From the NCBI GenBank assembly GCA_946482585.1, contig CAMLSI010000008.1:1-29953 (forward strand): a stretch of 29,953 nt of DNA. Direction: 5' to 3'. The position numbers and the translations under genes are program-made. Below the pieces are notes generated by a model. That model searched no databases. It was not told the origin of the DNA and saw only the letters and a list, made by a program, of their open reading frames with translations. Shown one piece after another: positions 7,880-15,141 of the stretch; positions within the stretch are counted from its first letter, which is position 1; each line of letters starts with the position of its first letter. Origin of the DNA: an uncultured Lysobacteraceae bacterium (GTDB lineage: Bacteria; Pseudomonadota; Gammaproteobacteria; Xanthomonadales; Rhodanobacteraceae).

Positions 7880-8704
7880 TCAGCGACGCGTCTTGAGGCT
7901 GCCGGCCTCGACCTTCTTCGCGCCGCGGATGTTGTCGGCGATCTCGATCGCGAGCGATTTTTCCTGGCCGGTCTCGACCTGACCGCTCAGCGTGACCACG
8001 CCGTTCGTGGTCTTGACGTCGATGTCATCGTCCATGAGCGGTCGCGACAGGGTCAGCGACGACTTCACCTTGGCCGTGACCCAGGTGTCGGTCACCGGTT
8101 GCTCCGAACTCGATCCGCTGCGCCTGGCGTCGCCGGCGACGGCGAGTTCGTTGTTCACTTTGCGCACGCCGCTGGTATTGGCGGCATAGCGCCCGGCCAA
8201 GTCCCTGCCTTCGGCGCTCGGCACCTTGCCGCGCAGGGTGACGATGCCGTCGTTCGTGTCGACATTGATGTCGAGGCCGTCGGTATGCTCGCTCCAGAGC
8301 AGCTTGCTCTTGACCGTCGCCGTGATCGTCGCGTCTTCGGCGGCGCGGCCGAAGCTGCGTTCGCCGGCCGGTCGCGGCTTCGGCGCCCAGTCCGGATCGA
8401 CGGTCACGTTGTTGACGACCTTCTTGATGCCGCTGACGCCGAGCGCGACCTGTTCGGCGAGTTCCTTGTCGATCGATTCGTCGACCGTGCCGGACAGGGT
8501 TGCGGTCTCGCCGTTCACGGTGATGTCGAATTCGAACGGGTTCAGATGGCGGTTCAGCGCGAAACTGGCCCAGATGCGGCCTTCCTTGTTCGCGTCGCTG
8601 AGGGTCTGCTCGACCGGTTTTCCGGTCGCGGCCGACGCCGTCAGCGCGACGCCGCCGCCAAGGGCGAGCAGGGTGGCAAATGCAATCGGCTTGATCGGAT
8701 TCAT
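7880..8704 (-). CDS. Periplasmic triple BON-domain protein (OsmY-like)
   Basis: A 274-residue secreted protein with a signal peptide (about 1-26, ending TASAA) and three BON domains at about 38-104, 122-190 and 206-270. Each shows the pattern of a charged amphipathic helix, 'I.V...NG.VTLSG.V', and 'A....GV..V.N.'. BON domains bind lipid membranes, and OsmY-type proteins are made under osmotic and envelope stress. Here the first repeat is the most divergent. ATG 8704 is chosen because AGGAG lies seven bases upstream and the signal peptide begins there; the open frame reaches further but with unlikely protein. Two small hairpins (8726-8746 and 8746-8758) lie in the leader. Confidence 0.9.
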   Translation of the reverse strand: MNPIKPIAFATLLALGGGVALTASAATGKPVEQTLSDANKEGRIWASFALNRHLNPFEFDITVNGETATLSGTVDESIDKELAEQVALGVSGIKKVVNNVTVDPDWAPKPRPAGERSFGRAAEDATITATVKSKLLWSEHTDGLDINVDTNDGIVTLRGKVPSAEGRDLAGRYAANTSGVRKVNNELAVAGDARRSGSSSEQPVTDTWVTAKVKSSLTLSRPLMDDDIDVKTTNGVVTLSGQVETGQEKSLAIEIADNIRGAKKVEAGSLKTRR

Positions 8705-8906
8705 GCGATTCTCCTGAGGCATGCGGGCGGGATCGAACGTCCCGCCTGCCGAAGGCAGCAAACCGGCTGCCAAGCGCGGCGGCGGAAAAATCGTCGTCGC
8801 GTCAACGCATTGGCGCGTCGCTGTCGGGTCCGGTCCGGGCGCTATGCAGCACTTCCGCGGAGCGTCATGCAAATTGCGAACGGCCGTTCCGCGGGTCCGG
8901 CCGCGG

Positions 8907-10271
8907 TCAGGGCGCGGCGATGCGCTGCAGCAGCCCTTCGATGGCGCGCTCCGGCCGCAACGGGTCCTCGTCGATGGCGATGTCCGGCGTCATCAGCATC
9001 GGCGTCGCCGCGCCCGACGGGCGCTGCAGGATGAATCGCGGGACGGCGACGGCCAGCTTCGAATGCGGCAACACGACGCGCTGCACGCCGCCGCTCTGCT
9101 GCGTGCGTGCGGCGCCGCCGGTCCCCGCCAGCGTCGCGAAGCCGTAGTCCTGCATCACGTTCGCGAACAGCACCGCCGAGGAATAGGTGCCGCGTCCGAC
9201 GAGCACGTAGGTCTTGCCGGTGAAGCGCAGTGGATGATCCGGCTGCGGTTCGATCACGCGATCGATGCGACCCTCGACGACGTCACCGACGGTCTCGCCG
9301 TCCTTGCGATACTTCTCGAGGATCTTCTTGCGGTAGCTCGACGCCCAGCGATACGGCACGGTCGCGAGATAGGGCAGCACGCCGTCGATCCACTGATCAT
9401 CGTTGCCGCCGCCGTTGTTGCGCACGTCGATCAGCAGCGTGTCGATGCCCGCCTCGCGCAGTCGCGCGAACGCCTCGCGGTGAAACGCGACGACACGATC
9501 CTTGTCCGGCCACGCGAACGTGTCGATACGCAATACCGCGGTGCGCGAAGGCAGCACGGTCAGCGCGAACGCGTCTTCGAAACGCGGCGTCCCGGCGAGG
9601 TCGGGCGCGCCTTGGCGGTCTGCGGCCACGCGCAGACGTCGCGAGGGTGCGGCCAGTCCGATGTCGAACCGCGACGGCGTGCCGTAGAACTTGGCGTAGT
9701 AGAACGCGAAGCGCTGTGACAGCACACCGGCACGAAAGCGCAGCGTGTCGCCATGCATGCGCGCGAGCAGCGCCGCGGAAATGTCGGCGGCCGGCCGGCC
9801 GTCGATCGTCGCGATACGCGCGCCGGCCAGCGGCGTCGACGCACCCGAGCGCCAGCGCGTGATGACGATCGCGCCGTGTTCGTCGATGTCGACGGCGAAC
9901 GGAAACACGCCGCGAGCCGTCGCCAGCGCGCGTGTCTCGGCGTGCCAATCGTCGTAGCAGAGGCAGAAATGCGCATCGGCGAACAGCGGATTCAACGTCG
10001 CGAGCACGCGCCAGCCCTGGTCCGGCGTGAGCGGCCGTCGCAGCGCGCGCTCGGCGTCGGCCAGGGCGCGCGTCAGTGTTGCCGGATCCGTCGAGTGGGA
10101 AATGTCGGGGTGCGTCGACGCGATGGTCGCGCGCACGAGGGCAAGATCCTCCCGCCATTGCTGCGGCGTCAGCGGCCGTGCCGCGGCGGCCGAAGCGGTG
10201 AGTGCGGCGGCGTACAGCAGGAAGCCGCGGGCGGCAACGGACAGTCGCAGCGAAAAGAACGACACGGACAT
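8907..10271 (-). CDS. Secreted S41-family serine peptidase
   Basis: A 454-residue exported protein of the S41 (C-terminal processing peptidase / tricorn core) family. It has a signal peptide (about 8-31), an N-terminal helical region containing a Cys103-Leu-Cys105 motif, a PDZ-like middle (about 120-225), and the peptidase core. The core shows IDTFAWPDK, TLLIDVRNNGGGN (about 278-290) and the nucleophile segment GRGTYSSAVLFANV with Ser364/Ser365. The substrate is unknown. The AGGAG ribosome binding site touches ATG 10271 directly, so the GTG two codons later (10265), six bases from AGGAG, may be the true start. The binding site sits in a perfect hairpin (10273-10293). The preceding gene on this strand ends 207 bases upstream. 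Confidence 0.88.
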   Translation of the reverse strand: MSVSFFSLRLSVAARGFLLYAAALTASAAAARPLTPQQWREDLALVRATIASTHPDISHSTDPATLTRALADAERALRRPLTPDQGWRVLATLNPLFADAHFCLCYDDWHAETRALATARGVFPFAVDIDEHGAIVITRWRSGASTPLAGARIATIDGRPAADISAALLARMHGDTLRFRAGVLSQRFAFYYAKFYGTPSRFDIGLAAPSRRLRVAADRQGAPDLAGTPRFEDAFALTVLPSRTAVLRIDTFAWPDKDRVVAFHREAFARLREAGIDTLLIDVRNNGGGNDDQWIDGVLPYLATVPYRWASSYRKKILEKYRKDGETVGDVVEGRIDRVIEPQPDHPLRFTGKTYVLVGRGTYSSAVLFANVMQDYGFATLAGTGGAARTQQSGGVQRVVLPHSKLAVAVPRFILQRPSGAATPMLMTPDIAIDEDPLRPERAIEGLLQRIAAP

Positions 10272-10272
10272 C

Positions 10273-10293
10273 TCCTGGCGACAGACGCCAGGA
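10273..10293 (-). promoter_or_regulatory. Hairpin enclosing the S41 gene ribosome binding site
   Basis: TCCTGGCG (minus strand, upstream arm 10286-10293) pairs perfectly over eight bases with CGCCAGGA (10273-10280) around a five-base loop. The downstream arm contains AGGA of the only Shine-Dalgarno sequence for the S41 gene, so the folded RNA would hide it. The structure is seen in the sequence; regulation is inferred. Confidence 0.55.
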
Positions 10294-10478
10294 CAGATGC
10301 GCCCAGGCCGTCTCCGGTTAGCTGGTCATTTGCCGCGTTGCGCAATGCGCGTGCGGGAGTGTGATCGGGTCGACTCGAGGCTTTTGCACGGCCGCTGCGG
10401 CGCGTGCCGGCTTGTACTCCCCGCGCCGGATACTTCGAAGTCGGTCGGTATCGCGCGTCGTTCGCGCTGTTCGGCAGG

Positions 10479-12644
10479 TCAGTAGTAGTACTTCGTGTCG
10501 CGCGCCTCGTCGCTGTCCGGGTACAGCTTGTGCAGCAACTGGAACGCCTGGCGCGACGTGGGCGTGTCCTTGGCGCCGTAGCGCGAGGCGAACACGAGTT
10601 GTCGCAGGGTCGCCGGCGCGTTCGCGGTATCGGTATGGCGCGCGATCCACGGCAGGATCTGCCGGCCCATCCAGGCCGTTTCATTGCTGCCGGCCAGTGT
10701 CGCGAACGCGCTGATCTGTGCCGACCGCTGCGCCGCGTCGTAGAACGCCGGCGCGATGTTCCAGTGGCTTGCGGGCGTCAGCGGTTCGTCGGCTGCCACG
10801 CTCGTGAAACCCGTCGGCGGACTGCCGTAGCCGAGGCGCGCAAGACGCGGCACCTGTCCGTTCAACAGCCGCTGCGCGACGAGAAAGCGCAGTTCGTCGA
10901 GCCGGCGCGCCTGCAGCGCAGTGTTCAGCGCCGCATCGGGTTCGAGCGCGACGAGTTCGGCGAGCGCCGACAGCTCGAGCGCCTCATCGGGCAGCAGCGC
11001 GCCCCAACGCCAGGCCTCGCCGGCGAGCTGCCGCCGGACCGGCGCCGGCAGCGCCGTATTCTTCGCAAGCTGCAGCAGATCCTTGCCATGCACGCGTGTC
11101 GCGAGCCAGAGCCAGGTCTCGTCGTCGAGCGCCGGCGTGGCGGCTCCGTCGGGCTTCGCTTCCGCGTAGCCGGTCCACGGATCTTCCGCAGCGACCGGTG
11201 TGCGGACGAGATGCCGGGCCAGTATGTCGAGCGACGGCGCGGCGAGCATCGCGAGCTGATCGAAATGCTGACGCGTGCCGGTCGATTCCGCCGCGAGCAG
11301 CGCATCGGCGCCGTCGAGTTCGCGTCGGGTTTCGTCGAGTCTGCCGGCCGCCAGTGCGAGACGCGCGCGCTGCCACGCAAAGTGCAGATGCAGCGGATTC
11401 CCGGGTCGGCTCTCGCGGCTTGCCGCGATCAGGTCGCCGAGTCCCGGCGTGTCCGGCGTCGCCGCCATCAGCAGGCTCGCGAGGACGATCGGTGCCCGTT
11501 TCGCGTCCCAGCGCGCGCGCAGCCGCGTGAAGGCTTCGCCGCGCGACGTGTCGTAGTTGGACATCTGCAGCGAACGCGTTTCGTAGATCCAGTCGCCGGC
11601 GAGCTCCGCTTCGCTCGCGACGGCCCAGATGAAACGCAGATCGCGAACCCATTCCTCGACGTGTGCGGGCGGTCGTTCCGCGGCCGCGGCGCGCCAGTGC
11701 GCGGCGAGCGCCTCCTTCGGCGCGAAACGCGTCGTCAGCGCGTCGCGGAGTTCCGTCGCCGCGTGCCTCACGTCGGGATTCTTCGCTTCGCTCGTGTGCC
11801 GCAGCGCCACCAACATCTCGTGCCCGGCCCAGTCCGGCGTTTCCGACGCGAAGCGGCGATAGTCCTCCGGTCCCTTGAACGTGCCGCGCCACCAGGCACG
11901 CACGCGCAGGTATTCGGCCCATTCTTTCCAGGGCGATGGCGTATCGGCGGCGATCGCTTCAAAGGCGGCTCGCGCCAGGGTGAAGTCCTGACGATAGAAC
12001 TGCAATGCGGCGTTCTGATACGCATGATCGCGGACCAGCCATTCGGGCGCGCCGTCATCGAGTCCGGGCATCGGCAGGGCCTCGCGTTTCGGATCGCACG
12101 CCGAGAACACGCTGTCCTGCGCCGCGATCCACTGCTGCAGTTCCGCCGTCGCCGCGGCATGCGATTCCCGGCGCGCGGCGAGCGTCTGCGCGGCCGTTTC
12201 GAAGGCATGCGGATCGCAATTGTTCGTGTAGGCGTAGCTGGAATCCTCGCGCCAACCGGCGACGGGAACGTAGGTCGCGTTGGCCGCGCCCGCGTCGCGC
12301 CGTGCCGCGAGCCAGCGACCAATGGCTTCGTCGATGCGCACGGCCGGCGGCCGGTACGTCGCGTCCGGCGGGGCGGTCAGCGCGGCGCGATCCGCATCCG
12401 ACACCGCGCGCAGTCCGCTCGCGACGCGATAGGCGATCAGCAGATAGCGGCGGTCGTAGCTCGGCCACAGCACGCCGAGCCTGCCGTCCAGGTAGCCGCC
12501 GACTGCGCCGCGCTCCGGCTGGATGTGCGGCGTCGCCGTGTCGATCAGCATTTCTCCGCCGCCCGATGCAAAGCTGCGGCTCGCGACGACCGTGAGCAGG
12601 GCGACGCCCGAGACGAGCAGGCGTGGAATGCGAAATTTATACAT
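10479..12644 (-). CDS. Large secreted protein of unknown function, helical-repeat type
   Basis: A 721-residue protein with a signal peptide (MYKFRIPRLLVSGVALLTVV, cleaved near SFASG). I do not recognise a catalytic motif. The body is rich in Ala, Leu, Arg and Trp, with repeated helix-turn patterns (for example YQNAALQFYRQDFTLARAAFEAI and RLALAAGRLDETRRELDGA). These resemble tetratricopeptide-like solenoids, and it ends in a TPR-like QAFQLLHKLYPDSDEA segment and a triple tyrosine. The start at 12644 is chosen for the signal peptide; the open frame continues upstream into the DUF3142 gene region. That gene ends only 19 bases before, so the two are very probably cotranscribed. A role as an envelope or periplasmic scaffold is only a guess. 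Confidence 0.8.
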   Translation of the reverse strand: MYKFRIPRLLVSGVALLTVVASRSFASGGGEMLIDTATPHIQPERGAVGGYLDGRLGVLWPSYDRRYLLIAYRVASGLRAVSDADRAALTAPPDATYRPPAVRIDEAIGRWLAARRDAGAANATYVPVAGWREDSSYAYTNNCDPHAFETAAQTLAARRESHAAATAELQQWIAAQDSVFSACDPKREALPMPGLDDGAPEWLVRDHAYQNAALQFYRQDFTLARAAFEAIAADTPSPWKEWAEYLRVRAWWRGTFKGPEDYRRFASETPDWAGHEMLVALRHTSEAKNPDVRHAATELRDALTTRFAPKEALAAHWRAAAAERPPAHVEEWVRDLRFIWAVASEAELAGDWIYETRSLQMSNYDTSRGEAFTRLRARWDAKRAPIVLASLLMAATPDTPGLGDLIAASRESRPGNPLHLHFAWQRARLALAAGRLDETRRELDGADALLAAESTGTRQHFDQLAMLAAPSLDILARHLVRTPVAAEDPWTGYAEAKPDGAATPALDDETWLWLATRVHGKDLLQLAKNTALPAPVRRQLAGEAWRWGALLPDEALELSALAELVALEPDAALNTALQARRLDELRFLVAQRLLNGQVPRLARLGYGSPPTGFTSVAADEPLTPASHWNIAPAFYDAAQRSAQISAFATLAGSNETAWMGRQILPWIARHTDTANAPATLRQLVFASRYGAKDTPTSRQAFQLLHKLYPDSDEARDTKYYY

Positions 12645-12663
12645 GAGCGACTCGTCGGCAAGA

Positions 12664-13458
12664 TCACGGAGTGGACGGAGACGGCGTGCCGCTCGGCCAG
12701 CCGCGCAGAGAATGCAGCACCTCCGCGCGCCAGGCGGAAGGCGAGAACAGGTACAGCCGGCGTCCGTCGAAACGAGCGAGCGCCGGCTCGGGCAGGTCGC
12801 GTGCCACGGCTTGCCATTCGTCGGTCGCGATGCCGGCGGCGCGACGGCAGGCCGTCGCGGGCAGGCGCTCGACGTCGAGCATGCGGCGGCGCCAGAGATC
12901 GCGTTCTGCGGCACCCATGCGGAAATACATCGGCACGACTTCATCCAGCGGCAGCGCATCGAGCCATGCGGGATCGCCGCACCACGATGCGAGCGCGGTA
13001 GCCGACAGCCGGAAATCTCGCGGAAGACGCGCACGCAGCGCGCGGAGCATGTCGGCATAGAAGGCCCGCTGTCGGGCGCGCGCCTCGAAATCGATCTGTG
13101 CGGCGGACACGCCGAGCCGGCGGATCACGCGATGCAGTCCGTCGGCCCAGCGCTCGACGGCCGCGGCATCGAGGTCGGCAGGATGCCGCGGATCGAAGGC
13201 TTCGATGTGCAACACCGCGAGCAGCGGCGTGTCCGGGCGCACGCGCAGGACAGCCCGGCGGCCGGTTGCATCGAATCGCGCACCGGCAGCCACGAATTCG
13301 GCCGCGAAATACGCCACGCCGACGTCGTCAGGAACCCAGCGCAGGTCCTCCGGCCTGTCCCAGGCCCAGAGCCAGACGTCGGCCCGCGCGTGCGACGGCG
13401 CGACGGCCAGCAGCACGAACCGCAGCAGGAGACCGGCGACGCGCGGGAACACGGACAT
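12664..13458 (-). CDS. DUF3142 family secreted protein
   Basis: A 264-residue exported protein matching the DUF3142 pattern. It has a signal peptide (1-26, ending SHARA) followed by VWLWAWDRPEDL, a barrel-like series with VQIDFEA-type strand (AAQIDFEARARQRAFYADML), LRARLPRDFRLSATALASWC, and LPLDEVVPMYFRMG. These conserved acidic residues on strand ends recall glycoside-hydrolase-like barrels, but no activity has been shown for the family as far as I know. ATG 13458 is chosen for its signal peptide; the Shine-Dalgarno match is poor. It lies 104 bases after uppP and 19 bases before the large secreted protein. Confidence 0.82.
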   Translation of the reverse strand: MSVFPRVAGLLLRFVLLAVAPSHARADVWLWAWDRPEDLRWVPDDVGVAYFAAEFVAAGARFDATGRRAVLRVRPDTPLLAVLHIEAFDPRHPADLDAAAVERWADGLHRVIRRLGVSAAQIDFEARARQRAFYADMLRALRARLPRDFRLSATALASWCGDPAWLDALPLDEVVPMYFRMGAAERDLWRRRMLDVERLPATACRRAAGIATDEWQAVARDLPEPALARFDGRRLYLFSPSAWRAEVLHSLRGWPSGTPSPSTP

Positions 13459-13562
13459 GCGGCAGTCAGGAAAGTGGCGGGATGTCCGCGACGGTAGCGC
13501 GATTCGCTGGCGATTTGCGGGCGGAAACCGGGCGCGATACGGCGTTCCGGTCGGACGGGAGC

Positions 13563-14354
13563 TCAGCTCGCAGCCGGCAGCCCGAGCAGCAGCGCCAGTC
13601 CGAGCGCGATGCGATACCACGCGAACGCGGTGAAGCGATGCGTGCGGATGTAGCCCAGCAACCAGCGCACCGCAACGAACGCGGTCACGCACGAGACGGC
13701 GAAGGCGATCGCGAGCAGGCTCCAGTCTTCGTGCGGCTGGTCGGCCTTCATCGTCTTCATCAGTTCATAGCCCGATGCGGCGAACATGGTCGGAATGCCG
13801 ACGAGGAAGGCGAACTCGGTGGCCGCGGCGCGGCTCGTCGTGCCGGCGAGCAGTGCGACGAAGATCGTCGCGGCCGAACGCGAGGTGCCCGGAAACACGC
13901 CGGCGACCACTTGCAGCACGCCGACGAGCACTGCCGTGCGCCAGGCGATCTCGGTGACCTCGGGCTTGTTCGCGACGAGCCGTTCGGCCAGCAGTATCCA
14001 GACGCCGCCGACCACGAGCGCCCACGCGATCGGAGTGATCTCGGTCGGCAACTTGAAGCCGGCCTTCGATACGGCGAGGCCGAGCACGGCGGTCACCGCG
14101 AACGCCAGCAGCAGCTTGGCCGCGTAGCGTCGCTGCGCGGGGTCGCCCAGCCCGCAGGAGAGCTGCCACAGGCGCTGCCGATAGAGCAGGCAGACCGCGA
14201 GAATCGCGCCGGCCTGGATCGCGATGTTGAACAGATCCGAGCGCGCACCGAGCCAATGCTCGGCGATCAGCAGGTGGCCCGTGCTCGAGATCGGCAGGAA
14301 TTCGGTGATGCCTTCGATGAGGCCGAGCAGGATGACGCTGAGGATCTCGTTCAT
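13563..14354 (-). CDS. uppP: Undecaprenyl-diphosphatase UppP (BacA)
   Basis: A 263-residue polytopic inner-membrane enzyme that removes a phosphate from undecaprenyl diphosphate, recycling the lipid carrier for peptidoglycan and other surface glycans; overproduction gives bacitracin resistance in E. coli. The two family signatures are clear: EGITEFLPISSTGHL (about 14-28, with Glu14 and Glu18) and PGTSRSAAT (about 155-163, with Arg159). The usual SRSG is SRSA here. Length and about eight hydrophobic segments fit the family. The start at 14354 gives the standard MNEI N-terminus; upstream open frame is intergenic. It heads a run of minus-strand genes with the DUF3142 and large secreted protein genes. 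Confidence 0.96.
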   Translation of the reverse strand: MNEILSVILLGLIEGITEFLPISSTGHLLIAEHWLGARSDLFNIAIQAGAILAVCLLYRQRLWQLSCGLGDPAQRRYAAKLLLAFAVTAVLGLAVSKAGFKLPTEITPIAWALVVGGVWILLAERLVANKPEVTEIAWRTAVLVGVLQVVAGVFPGTSRSAATIFVALLAGTTSRAAATEFAFLVGIPTMFAASGYELMKTMKADQPHEDWSLLAIAFAVSCVTAFVAVRWLLGYIRTHRFTAFAWYRIALGLALLLGLPAAS

Positions 14355-14475
14355 GCGACGCGGATTGGCAGCGGACAAGCGCGCTAGCTTACCGCGTCGG
14401 CCTGCCCGCGCGTCCGGTCGCATGAAAACGCCCAGCGCGACGGCGCCGGCGCGCGAATCACCGGGGCGCGAAGCG

Positions 14476-14485
14476 TTGTATACAA
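14476..14485. promoter_or_regulatory. Palindrome TTGTATACAA, possible GntR-type operator
   Basis: This perfect 10-bp AT-rich dyad stands out in GC-rich DNA 122 bp upstream of uppP. It resembles the TTGTnnnACAA-like dyads bound by FadR-subfamily GntR regulators. No regulator gene is in the window. Confidence 0.3.
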
Positions 14486-14724
14486 ATACTGGCGGCGTCG
14501 CGGCGATCGCGCCCGCGTGCGTCGTCGCCGGTATCGGACCGCCAGCGACCGAGCGCTCAGTCTGCAGGTCTCGCGCCGCTACGTCGCCCGGGCTAGGCGC
14601 CGCACGATCTCCTCCGTCGTGCGGGCGCAGCACGACGGCAGGCGAGGTGGCGCCGTCATTTCCGGCTTTGCGCAACGCTCGCGCAAGAGCGTGTTCGAAT
14701 CGACTTCCGGCGTTTGCGTGGAGG

Positions 14725-14755
14725 CCTGCGGCGCAGGTTGATTTTGTATTTTTTT
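14725..14755 (+). terminator. Terminator-like hairpin without an upstream gene
   Basis: CCTGC-GGC-GCAGG (14725-14737), extendable by two G-T pairs, is followed by a long T-rich tract ending in seven T residues. No supported plus-strand gene lies upstream, so it may end a small RNA or be chance. Confidence 0.4.
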
Positions 14756-15141
14756 GTGCGTGCTGCCTTGTCGCGGACCGTTCGCCGCCCGCATCCGTTC
14801 GCCGACACAAAATTCCGAGCTGCGACAATCGGGTAGCCGTACGGAGCCGATATCGGCCGCTCGTGTACGAATTGCTTCGTCAATTCGCGGCGAGCCTGCT
14901 CGCCGGCTCCCGCTTCCGGAAATCCTTCCGCGTACTGCTGCGCTGCAGCGTGCGGCGTCCGCTGGGGCTGGCTACGTTGCGGGCCGCTTCGGAGGGGGGG
15001 CGCGTCCCAGCTCGCAAGTCTCGGGACGCTACATCGGTATCGCGTCAGCGATCGCACATCGATGGCGATGGAATCGCGCGTTCAACTATCAGCCGACAGG
15101 TGCGATGTCGCGTTCACGTTGAAGCACTGACGAGGGTTACC

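Larger units (their letters stand above)
14355..15141. other. Long divergent intergenic region, uppP / M4 protease
   Basis: These 787 bases contain no gene I can support. They hold a TTGTATACAA palindrome (14476-14485), a terminator-like hairpin with a T-rich tail (14725-14755), and a nested set of stems that could form a three-way junction (14843-14910). The promoters for uppP and for the protease gene must also be here. The region stays open in the protease frame, but that translation is Arg/Ser-rich and has no protein-like features. Confidence 0.5.

Noticed and set aside
14517..14741. Small open frame ending right before a terminator-like hairpin
   Set aside because: Composition is Arg/Ser-rich, with no ribosome binding site and no recognisable feature. 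I treat the region as non-coding.
14843..14910. tRNA-like cloverleaf
   Set aside because: The seven-base outer stem suggests it, but there is no GTTCGA T-loop, no proper anticodon arm and the length is short.
14224..15141. Upstream extension of the M4 protease frame to 14224
   Set aside because: It would run opposite the start of uppP and through the intergenic region, and it would bury the signal peptide that begins at 15142.
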